The notes under the pieces were generated by a model. It was given only the letters and a program-made list of their open reading frames with translations, was not told the origin of the DNA and did no database searches. A DNA stretch of 6,147 bases from Chloroflexota bacterium. Lineage in GTDB: Bacteria > Chloroflexota > Ktedonobacteria > Ktedonobacterales > Ktedonobacteraceae. Below, piece after piece: positions 1 through 4,890 of the stretch; the stretch's first letter is position 1, and every line of letters starts with the position of its first letter. The stretch covers positions 1 through 6,147 of the forward strand of contig VBJK01000038.1 in assembly GCA_005879655.1 (NCBI GenBank), in the 5' to 3' direction. Both the position numbers and the translations under genes were made by a program.

Positions 1-136
1 AGCCGATAAAACCAATAGCCTGCGACAGATCACTAAAGTACCAGGCGAAGCGCGAACCGATAAGGTAGAACGCGATGAGGGTTGTCCCGACAAATACCAC
101 TCGTGATACCCATCTCGCTGTCCACGTGTTCATCAT
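1..136 (-). CDS. Partial small membrane protein, N-terminus only
   Basis: The first 45 codons of a gene on the minus strand are visible; the rest lies beyond the left edge. The start is the first of two adjacent ATG codons (134-136, then 131-133). It is supported by a strong ribosome site, AAAGGAG at 146-152, with 9 bases between. The peptide begins MMNTWTARWV. It has a basic N-terminus and then one hydrophobic stretch at about residues 10-26 (VVFVGTTLIAFYLIG), followed by aromatic-rich sequence (FAWYFSDL). This pattern fits a signal anchor or the first helix of a membrane protein with the N-terminus inside. I do not recognise the family. The integrase gene lies upstream on the same strand, 284 bases away, so an independent promoter is likely. 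The reading frame is clear from the ribosome site; the function is unknown. Confidence 0.6.
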   Translation of the reverse strand, partial: MMNTWTARWVSRVVFVGTTLIAFYLIGSRFAWYFSDLSQAIGFIG

Positions 137-145
137 CTCTTTGCT

Positions 146-152
146 CTCCTTT
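146..152 (-). promoter_or_regulatory. Ribosome binding site that sets the start at 136
   Basis: AAAGGAG on the minus strand lies 9 bases before the double ATG. It is the main reason to accept the partial membrane-protein frame rather than the other minus-strand frame here, which would need a TTG start at 215 and ends at 33 in non-protein-like sequence. Confidence 0.6.
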
Positions 153-312
153 CCCAGTCGTCTGTGGAGTCGGGAGGGAGCTTTCCTGTATGGGCGGCTC
201 GATGTCCTCCTTCAAGTCTGGAATAATTGTACCCCATTTGTGAAGTTCGCTGTGGATGTGGGGCTAATCTGTTACCGGTGTTTTTTTAACGGAAAGGTCG
301 CACGTACCATAT

Positions 313-326
313 AAGTGCACGCACTT
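313..326. repeat. Perfect short inverted repeat downstream of integrase
   Basis: AAGTGC and GCACTT (6 bp arms) are separated by AC. The repeat lies about 95 bases beyond the integrase stop. It could be half of a recombination core, a regulator site or chance; recombinase cores usually have wider spacers of 6-8 bp. No T-run follows on either strand, so it is not a typical terminator. Confidence 0.3.
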
Positions 327-420
327 CGGGCAGTCTCACGGCGTCATCCGTTCCGTTCCGCTGGCCATGAAAGGGCCTATTCATCCTGGCGTTGTTTCTG
401 GTGACGAAATGGCATGCATG

Positions 421-1455
421 CTATTCAGGGAGTTTCACGCCATCATTCGCGATCTTCGCCGCCTCGGCATAGCGCAGTGGCATGTAGGGTGACTTCCATC
501 CGCCTGCATCCTGCAGCGCCTTGAGATCCGTCCCCGCTTTAATGGCGAGCGTCGCCCAGGTGTGGCGACCGTCGTGCGCCGAGAGCTGCTCTACTCCGAG
601 CCGTTCGCCCAGGACGTTCACCCGTGCTGTGACCGCTCGCTCACTCATGCGCGCCAAAAGCCTCCCGCCACGCCGACTCCCGCGCAGCAGGTGCTCCCCT
701 GCCGTGAGCGCGGCATGCTCCAGGTAGTGGCGGAGCGCAGCGCGGGTGTCTTTGGAGAGCTGGTGAGTCTGAACCAGATCGACTTTTTCCCGATAGAAGG
801 TCAGGGTTTCCTCGTAGAGATTGATATGCTCGAAGAGGAGGGCAGCCATCTCGGAGCAGCGCAGGCCGTGATCGAGGAGCAGGCACATCAGGATCGCATC
901 GCGCCAGCCCTGGGCCGTGTCCGGTTGCTCTCGTTTGAGGGTGAGCGCGTCCTTGTGGGAAAGCACGATGGCTTCCGCCTTCTTTGCGCCGATCCGTGTC
1001 ACCAGGCGTTCTTTGTCGATGTTGCGCCCGTCCTTGTGGCTGTAGCCCTTGACCCTGGCAATAAGGGCTGCCGTGGCAGGATCAAGGACATGGGCGTCTG
1101 TCGCCACCCCGCAATAGCGTTTGACGGTGGCCAGGCGGGTATTGATGGAGCCAATGGCAAAACCGACCTGCAGCTGGTAGCGCAGGAACTCGGAAACGAG
1201 GCCGTGGGTGATGGGTTGCCACGCCGTTACATCAGTCATGAGCGCCTTGACGGTGATGGAGAGACCGCAGAGACCGAGATAGGTCGCAAACACGGTGAGG
1301 TCGTCCTGGTGCCGCCGTTTGGTGTGAGGGGCAAGGCTGGCTTGATAATCGGAGAGGGCACGGCGGGCCGCTACCTCGTCGGCGATCGCTCCAATGGAAG
1401 GGGCCGTGATGATGGTAATCTCTGGGATGGGAACGGGAAGGCGATCGTCAGACAT
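421..1455 (-). CDS. Tyrosine recombinase (phage-integrase family)
   Basis: This is a complete 344-residue site-specific recombinase, which would cut and rejoin DNA through a 3'-phosphotyrosine at a pair of att or resolution sites. Residues about 32-118 form the SAM-like core-binding domain (for example HTKRRHQDDLTVFATYLG). Residues about 160-335 form the catalytic domain. All expected catalytic residues can be placed: R199 in GLRCSEM, K224 in the beta-hairpin, H294 and R297 in AHDGRHTW, W320 in GGWKSP in the usual His/Trp position, and the nucleophile Y329 in LRYAEA, nine residues after W320. The start ATG (1453-1455) follows AAGGAG at 1467-1472, 11 bases away, and a second AAGGAG at 1475-1480. 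No excisionase, tRNA or paired att site is visible nearby. Its high G+C relative to the window suggests a separate origin. Whether it serves a prophage, an integrative element or is XerC/D-like cannot be told; the N-terminal extension of about 30 residues argues against a standard Xer protein. Confidence 0.93.
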   Translation of the reverse strand: MSDDRLPVPIPEITIITAPSIGAIADEVAARRALSDYQASLAPHTKRRHQDDLTVFATYLGLCGLSITVKALMTDVTAWQPITHGLVSEFLRYQLQVGFAIGSINTRLATVKRYCGVATDAHVLDPATAALIARVKGYSHKDGRNIDKERLVTRIGAKKAEAIVLSHKDALTLKREQPDTAQGWRDAILMCLLLDHGLRCSEMAALLFEHINLYEETLTFYREKVDLVQTHQLSKDTRAALRHYLEHAALTAGEHLLRGSRRGGRLLARMSERAVTARVNVLGERLGVEQLSAHDGRHTWATLAIKAGTDLKALQDAGGWKSPYMPLRYAEAAKIANDGVKLPE

Positions 1456-1488
1456 GGCAGGGTTTTCTCCTTAGCTCCTTATTCTTAT

Positions 1489-1504
1489 TAGGAATACGTA
1501 CCTA
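1489..1504. repeat. Imperfect palindrome over the integrase start of transcription
   Basis: The 16 bases have outer arms TAGG/CCTA around a TACGTA palindrome, with two extra bases (AA) on one side. It begins at the -10 box and covers the expected transcription start. That is where a repressor or the integrase itself could block transcription. The regulator is unknown and the match may be chance. Confidence 0.3.
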
Positions 1505-1512
1505 TTTTACCA
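1504..1512 (-). promoter_or_regulatory. Extended -10 promoter of the integrase
   Basis: Read on the minus strand, TGG-TAAAAT gives an extended -10 (TGn plus five of six TATAAT bases). The best -35 at 17 bp (TGGAAC, 1527-1532) matches only three of six, as tolerated for extended -10 promoters. Transcription would start near 1497, some 40 bases before the ATG, leaving room for both AAGGAG sites. Confidence 0.5.
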
Positions 1513-1697
1513 TACTCGACCACCCCGTTCCAGACCGATCACGCCTCTGGACTGCTTCCAGTGACTTGAGCTTGCCTCAACCACCGGGCCAATTCGCTGA
1601 ACTCTCAATCAGAAATTCCATTGCCAGATGACCAACCCGCTCCCCCACCATCGAGTGCTGTGGCTCGCTTTGCTCCCAGCACAGCCCGCTCATGAGG

Positions 1698-1703
1698 TAT
1701 ACT
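1698..1703 (+). promoter_or_regulatory. Possible -10 box for the 1834 gene
   Basis: TATACT matches five of six bases of TATAAT. It lies 135 bases before the preferred start and 38 bases before the alternative ATG at 1741. No good -35 is found at 16-18 bp, and there is no TG extension, so support is weak. Confidence 0.25.
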
Positions 1704-1820
1704 AGGGCAGTAGGGAACCGTCTCAAGAGTCCAGAGGAATATGGCACCGATGATGCGGTTGACGGGAAAAAAGCCAACTGACTGCGCTGCTCGGACTACA
1801 CGCGCAGGAGTGAAGCCACC

Positions 1821-1825
1821 AGGAG
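1821..1825 (+). promoter_or_regulatory. Ribosome binding site that sets the start at 1834
   Basis: AGGAG with 8 bases before the ATG is better placed than the site before the upstream in-frame ATG at 1741 (AGAGG, only 3 bases away). It therefore decides the start. Confidence 0.5.
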
Positions 1826-1833
1826 ATCCCCTC

Positions 1834-2514
1834 ATGGTACACGTCATCGAGCAGGGAACCATCAGGACCATAGATGACATCTGTAAGCTCCAGATGATCA
1901 ATTGGAGCCGACTCAATGGGTATTGGGAGAATAACCAGGCGCGGGCGATGCGGCTCGTGGCGAACTGGCTGACGAATAACGCCAACTATACGATTGCCCA
2001 TGTGCCCTTACGCCGCCGTCCGGCATGTAGTGTCCCCTGGCCCGGATGGAAACAGGGAGGTCGACAGGAGGAGCTCGGAAGACTCTTCTGGAATAGCTTT
2101 CTCGCAACGAACAAGGGGACACTCACCTTTGCCGATGAACCGGATTTTGAAGGCACCTACCTATCCGATAGTCGTCCAGAAGAACCTTTTCAGGTCTATG
2201 GAGATATTGGCAAGGTCTCCGCATCGACCTTTGCCTTTACCCTGCCGCGTATGGGAGAAGGAGATCTCTGGATTAGCGTACTTGATGAAGAGACCGAAAG
2301 CGCATTCTTGAGATGCTGGTGGATCTGCATGCCGCACATGGACGCTTCCTGGAGGAGCAATGGGGTGTTTAAAGAGGGATCAGGATTGCCGGTGTGGACT
2401 GGCCACTCTCGTCAGAGCAAGGGTCTCCATATGCATACACACGCGTTTTCCGTCAGGGAAGAATCGTTCCCCATCCGTAGAGTTGCGAACCTGGTCCACT
2501 CTACTCCCCCGTAG
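1834..2514 (+). pseudogene. Unrecognised Trp-rich protein, C-terminus frameshifted
   Basis: The open frame gives 226 residues beginning MVHVIEQGTI. I do not recognise the family. Residues 1-150 look like a folded soluble protein rich in Trp and Asn (NWSRLNGYW, VANWLTNN, VPWPGW, GDLWISVL). There is no signal peptide or membrane segment. From about residue 155 the composition becomes unlike protein (LRCWWICMPHMDASW, then HMHTHAF). The -1 frame, open from 2289, instead reads ILEMLVDLHAAHGRFLEEQW, a clean amphipathic helix ending in TAA at 2370-2372. I infer loss of one base between 2289 and 2311. The intact protein would have had about 179 residues. The current frame then runs through a repeat element (2427-2486) and overlaps the convergent gene by 14 bases. 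No slippery heptamer is visible, so programmed shifting is unlikely. A sequencing error is possible. An alternative start at 1741 would add 31 basic residues. Confidence 0.55.
2427..2486. repeat. Composite repeat, modules adjacent
   Basis: The left module begins CCATATGCATACACACGC (2427-2444) and ends TCAGGGAAG (2453-2461). The right module is TCCCCATCCGTAGAGTTGC (2468-2486). Both occur again, with the 18-base and 19-base cores unchanged, at 4445-4479 and 4894-4912. Here only six bases separate them. The centre can fold as GGGAA-gaatcg-TTCCC. Just before, at about 2413-2430, CAGAGCAAGGGTCTCCAT matches 15 of 18 bases of a segment that comes after the left module in the second copy. The element lies between the ancestral stop of the plus-strand gene (2372) and the end of the minus-strand gene (2501). 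Confidence 0.7.
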
Positions 2515-3232
2515 ATTCCTCTTCGCCATGCAGAATCTGTTGGGCAAGTGTTTGAAGGAGAGCATGAACCTCTTCAGGTGTAGGGTCGCCTTGCTGGAGC
2601 TGTGTAAGAATGCCTTCAAATTGATCGGGTAGGGTATGCACCTTCTCGATGAACCCATAGTATCCCTTTTCACATCCTTCCACGACGAGATCACAATACA
2701 CTGCAAAGTCATTCGTGAGCTGGACTTCCGCTTTCTTTCCTTGCGGAAAAGTACTCGCACGTGCACTAACCTCCATAGCGCGGGTAAAGATATCAAGCCA
2801 ATCGCGAGCGAGTACTCTTGGATAGCCAGTAGCGGCCAGCCAGATCCCATCTTCGCACCCCTGTATCCGCACTTTCTCAGCGTCACCAGGGAGATGAAAC
2901 CTATACGCTGGTTGTTTTGGTTTGAAACGCAGAAAGAGCGTTACACCCCACAGTACGACAACTAGGGACAATTCTGTAAAGAAAATAACCGGGATCAGTG
3001 AATCATTAAACGGCACATGTGTCACGGCTCCGAGGATAACAAGGGGGACTGGTACCCCAAACACAACTGTTGTTGTAAGCATTCCTCGCGTATCAAGCAG
3101 GAGGATAAAGCCTGCTCGTAATTTTCCATTTTGGTCACGGCGTAGACCTTCGATGATTCCCATCGCCCAGAATGCGGCGCAGGCCAGAGCAAGAAGTGCG
3201 AGGAAAAGCCCGAGAACAACGGCTACTGTCAT
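2501..3232 (-). CDS. Three-helix membrane protein with a cytoplasmic domain
   Basis: This 243-residue protein has three hydrophobic segments: about residues 2-26, 51-71 and 79-101. Basic residues follow the first (LRRDQNGKLR) and third (RFKPK). By the positive-inside rule the N-terminus is outside and residues 102-243 are in the cytoplasm. That soluble part contains DGIWLAATGYPRVLARDWLD and ends in an acidic, helical region (PTPEEVHALLQTLAQQIL). No catalytic motif or known family is recognised, so a sensor, scaffold or transport accessory role cannot be chosen. The start ATG follows AAGGAG at 3238-3243, 5 bases away. The gene is divergent from the HNH nuclease gene with 191 bases between, so the two could share regulation. 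It overlaps the plus-strand frame by 14 bases only because that frame seems to have lost its own stop. Confidence 0.8.
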   Translation of the reverse strand: MTVAVVLGLFLALLALACAAFWAMGIIEGLRRDQNGKLRAGFILLLDTRGMLTTTVVFGVPVPLVILGAVTHVPFNDSLIPVIFFTELSLVVVLWGVTLFLRFKPKQPAYRFHLPGDAEKVRIQGCEDGIWLAATGYPRVLARDWLDIFTRAMEVSARASTFPQGKKAEVQLTNDFAVYCDLVVEGCEKGYYGFIEKVHTLPDQFEGILTQLQQGDPTPEEVHALLQTLAQQILHGEEESTGE

Positions 3233-3263
3233 ACAAACTCCTTCCAGATTACTATCTCTCTTG

Positions 3264-3283
3264 CCCGATCAGCGAGCGTCGGG
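3264..3283. repeat. Inverted repeat in the divergent promoter region
   Basis: CCCGA and TCGGG (5 bp arms) are 10 bases apart, between the starts of the membrane-protein and nuclease genes. It could be an operator. It is short enough to be chance. I find no convincing promoter for the minus-strand gene. Confidence 0.25.
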
Positions 3284-3312
3284 ATGCGTATGGTGACTTT
3301 CATTGAATCACA

Positions 3313-3341
3313 GCAACAGATGCACTGTTGTAGTATACAAT
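3313..3341 (+). promoter_or_regulatory. Candidate promoter of the nuclease gene with operator-like repeat
   Basis: A -10 (TACAAT, 3336-3341; four to five matches depending on register, as TATACA at 3334-3339 overlaps it) lies 17 bp after GCAACA (3313-3318), which matches the last three bases of TTGACA. A perfect inverted repeat TTGTA-GTA-TACAA (3328-3340) overlaps the -10, where a repressor would block transcription. The leader would be about 75 bases. Confidence 0.4.
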
Positions 3342-3423
3342 AAAGCGAGGCCGTTCCTACACAGAAAATCGTTCAATCAAAAGATGACCGTAGGCAAGAG
3401 TCAAAAAGAAAGCGGGCAGACAC

Positions 3424-4332
3424 ATGGCTGATAAGAACGCCAAGCACGAAATGTCTTTGAGTGATCTTATTAAAAAACATCATCACAATGGGGGCGAAGA
3501 GTCAACCTACGAATTTACGGATCGTTGGATTACGGGCGTTGGGGAAGGAGACTTGTCGGGCATTATCATCACAAACTCGACCTTCTCTGGGGTGAATCTC
3601 GCCAACGTCACCTTGACTAACGCAAGGCTGACCAATGTTGACTTCGAGGGGGCGAGCAGTTTGACCATCACATGCGAGGAGTCCGAGGAGCAGTCCAATC
3701 CACCAAGCAGTACGAATCGGACATCTTCCTCGAAGAAAGCCGTGTCCGACCAACAACTCTCGCTGTTTGGAACCTCTTCTGCGACAGTTACTGTCTCTGT
3801 GGTGGCATCACCAGTATTTGACCTCTCTGCTACTATGCAGAGCCTAAGAACTCTTTACACCTTCGACATCATAGCGCTTATTGAAGAGAGTAAAAAGCGT
3901 ATTCGAGATGCTCAACGAAAAGGGAGTAAATATAGACCCGAACAGGACCGATTCCGCAAAGACCTGCTTGACGGGTATAATCGTCAGTGCGCCATTACCA
4001 AAATGGACGATGAAGACATCTTGCAAGCCGCACACATCATTCCCTTTTGTCTTTTGGAAAAGGTTGGTGCTGGTCAGTTTGGCAACAGTCGGTGGAACGG
4101 TGTGTTACTCCGCCAGGAGCTGCATACGCTCTTTGATAAGGACACGCTGACGATCGCGCCGCTGGACGGAGCGGTCTCTCTGGTTTCCCGTTATCAAGGT
4201 CTCTCTGACCATTGGGAACAATTTGTCCTTCCGCCAGGTTCTTCCGAAGATCCTCAGACCAGAGCCGAGCATGAGCAAGTCTGGCGAAGCTTTCTGCAAT
4301 GGCGATTTGATGAGTATAAGAACTATTGCTAG
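3424..4332 (+). CDS. Pentapeptide-repeat HNH endonuclease
   Basis: The 302-residue protein has three parts. Residues 42-76 form seven pentapeptide repeats with central L44, I49, F54, L59, L64, L69 and F74 (for example VNLAN, VTLTN, ARLTN), predicted to build a short right-handed beta-helix. Residues about 84-135 are a Ser/Thr-rich, probably disordered linker holding QLSLF at 111-115, which matches the sliding-clamp binding consensus QL[SD]LF. Residues about 175-245 are an HNH nuclease domain of the HNH_2 type: C189 in QCAIT, H204 in AAHIIP, N225 in WNGVLL, and H234 with F237-D238 in LHTLFD. Such domains cut DNA with one metal ion. The C-terminus is helical (VWRSFLQWRFDEY). No methyltransferase or restriction partner is adjacent. 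The ribosome site is weak: no AGGAG lies before ATG 3424 or before the next ATG (Met10). DNA cleavage is well supported; substrate and clamp binding are inferences. Defence or DNA repair are both possible roles. Confidence 0.85.
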   Translation: MADKNAKHEMSLSDLIKKHHHNGGEESTYEFTDRWITGVGEGDLSGIIITNSTFSGVNLANVTLTNARLTNVDFEGASSLTITCEESEEQSNPPSSTNRTSSSKKAVSDQQLSLFGTSSATVTVSVVASPVFDLSATMQSLRTLYTFDIIALIEESKKRIRDAQRKGSKYRPEQDRFRKDLLDGYNRQCAITKMDDEDILQAAHIIPFCLLEKVGAGQFGNSRWNGVLLRQELHTLFDKDTLTIAPLDGAVSLVSRYQGLSDHWEQFVLPPGSSEDPQTRAEHEQVWRSFLQWRFDEYKNYC

Positions 4333-4376
4333 GCGGAGATTCTGACCAGTCAATCACACTCATAAGGATGGAGGTC

Positions 4377-4439
4377 TGTACGTTCGCGGTGTAGTTGGTG
4401 TCTCAAGCCTGTGGTATCCTGTAGAAGGAACGTACACCG
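4377..4439. repeat. Two mutually exclusive inverted repeats
   Basis: TGTACGTTC (4377-4385) can pair with GAACGTACA (4428-4436), nine perfect base pairs. CGGTGTA (4387-4393) can pair with TACACCG (4433-4439), seven base pairs. The right arms overlap, so only one can form at a time in RNA. The next bases form GGTTAACC (4439-4446), which leads into the left repeat module. The segment lies between the nuclease stop and the 108-residue gene. It resembles no riboswitch or tRNA I know; the TAGTTGGT stretch has no matching T-arm. Confidence 0.45.
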
Positions 4440-4444
4440 GTTAA

Positions 4445-4479
4445 CCATATGCATACACACGCTTTGCGCATCAGGGAAG
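4445..4479. repeat. Left repeat module, second copy
   Basis: CCATATGCATACACACGC (4445-4462) is identical to 2427-2444, and TCAGGGAAG (4471-4479) to 2453-2461; the bases between differ and one is missing. In this copy the right module does not follow directly but lies 414 bases away at 4894, beyond the 108-residue gene. Confidence 0.7.
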
Positions 4480-4499
4480 CATGGCAGAGCAAAGGTGTG
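4456..4499. repeat. Hairpin formed by the left module and what follows
   Basis: CACAC-G-CTTTGC (4456-4467) pairs with GCAAAG-GTGTG (4489-4499): eleven base pairs with one bulged G and a 21-base loop. This is the form of a REP-like palindromic unit. There is no T-run, so it is not a plain terminator. It lies just upstream of the 108-residue gene and could affect its leader RNA. Confidence 0.5.
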
Positions 4500-4530
4500 C
4501 ATTGATAGACCTGATGATGGAGAGTGACAT

Positions 4531-4857
4531 ATGGAGAAATGGAATCTTGCAGAGGGGACAGAAAAACTGCTCACCCCTCATGATAGGCCAGATGTTGGTG
4601 ATTTAGTGGCGTATAAGTGCCGTCTCACGCTAGATGTCTCTTTTGCGGTGGTAGAGGATGGGATCAGCGTTATCCTTTCACCTGAAGGTCTGGAGGAGAG
4701 CGATAGAGATGATAACAGGGGAAACTTTTCAGTCGTATTTGTTCCTGATGAAGGGGAAACCTTACTCTCTCTGCTGAGACGGATAGCCCAAGGGTTAGGC
4801 ATCAATCCCGATGATCGTATATGGGAGGATGCTGACGCTCTAGAGACCACTTTGTAA
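4531..4857 (+). CDS. Small, very acidic protein of unknown function
   Basis: The 108-residue protein begins MEKWNLAEGT. It has 24 Asp/Glu against 10 Lys/Arg, a net charge near -14. Alternating hydrophobic residues at about 25-50 (LVAYKCRLTLDVSFAVVEDGISVIL) and 65-72 (NFSVVFVP) suggest beta-strands, followed by a helix (TLLSLLRRIAQGLG, about 78-90). There is no signal peptide or membrane segment. I do not recognise the family. GGAG at 4519-4522 lies 8 bases before the ATG and supports the start. No convincing promoter is seen; it may use readthrough from the nuclease gene 198 bases upstream or a signal in the repeat. The gene lies between the two halves of a repeat that are joined at 2427-2486, so it may be cargo. 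Its charge would fit a DNA mimic or nuclease inhibitor, but that is only a guess. The antisense frame is Ser-rich and not protein-like. Confidence 0.7.
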   Translation: MEKWNLAEGTEKLLTPHDRPDVGDLVAYKCRLTLDVSFAVVEDGISVILSPEGLEESDRDDNRGNFSVVFVPDEGETLLSLLRRIAQGLGINPDDRIWEDADALETTL

Positions 4858-4863
4858 TAGCAT

Positions 4864-4890
4864 GCGCTCCCCTCCATGTCAGGGGAGCGC
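4864..4890. terminator. Strong hairpin between convergent genes
   Basis: GCGCTCCCCT (4864-4873) and AGGGGAGCGC (4881-4890) form a perfect 10-bp G+C-rich stem with a 7-base loop. It begins 7 bases after the plus-strand stop and covers the minus-strand stop (4879-4881). No T-run follows on either strand, so it would stop transcription only weakly without a factor. It may instead protect RNA ends or belong to the repeat. Confidence 0.5.

Larger units (their letters stand above)
137..420. other. Gap between integrase end and the left membrane gene
   Basis: These 284 bases hold no convincing gene. Near the left is a possible -10 (TACAAT at 226-231, minus strand) for the gene at 1-136, but no matching -35. 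Two short palindromes are present. AAGTGC-AC-GCACTT is at 313-326. GCATGCATGC is at 412-421 and touches the integrase stop codon. Seven T residues at 281-287 (plus strand) have no good stem before them, so I do not call a terminator. Confidence 0.5.
1456..1833. other. 378-base gap between two divergent genes
   Basis: Besides the integrase promoter and ribosome sites at the left end, this stretch holds a candidate plus-strand -10 (TATACT, 1698-1703) without a clear -35. The arms GCTGTG and CACAGC form a weak inverted repeat near 1657-1685. Minus-strand frames of 40-130 codons occur, but none has a ribosome site or recognisable domain. One (1577 to about 1694, beginning MSGLCWEQSEP) reads plausibly and might be a gene remnant. 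The plus-strand gene could start as early as the ATG at 1741, which would shorten this gap to 285 bases. Confidence 0.45.

Noticed and set aside
281..287. A run of seven T residues as a terminator
   Set aside because: No stable stem precedes it on the plus strand, and no plus-strand gene ends there.
562..1491. A 309-codon open frame on the plus strand opposite the integrase
   Set aside because: It mirrors a G+C-rich gene with intact catalytic residues, has no ribosome site and shows no domain; it is a frame shadow.
1577..1777. A short minus-strand frame ending in a plausible peptide
   Set aside because: It lacks a ribosome site and a recognisable family; it could be a remnant but support is too thin.
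2826..2846. GGCCAGCCAGATC shared with 4940-4952
   Set aside because: Both encode IWLA in two different minus-strand genes; no wider similarity is seen, so it is probably chance or shared codon choice.
2380..2886. A 168-codon minus-strand frame overlapping the membrane-protein gene
   Set aside because: It is out of frame with a gene that has clear membrane segments and a good ribosome site, and its composition is not protein-like.
3384..3431. A 15-codon upstream frame (MTVGKSQKESGQTHG) overlapping the nuclease start
   Set aside because: No ribosome site precedes it; translational coupling cannot be shown from sequence alone.
4386..4440. A tRNA-like stretch (TAGTTGGT resembling a D-loop)
   Set aside because: There is no T-arm consensus, no anticodon stem and no acceptor stem.
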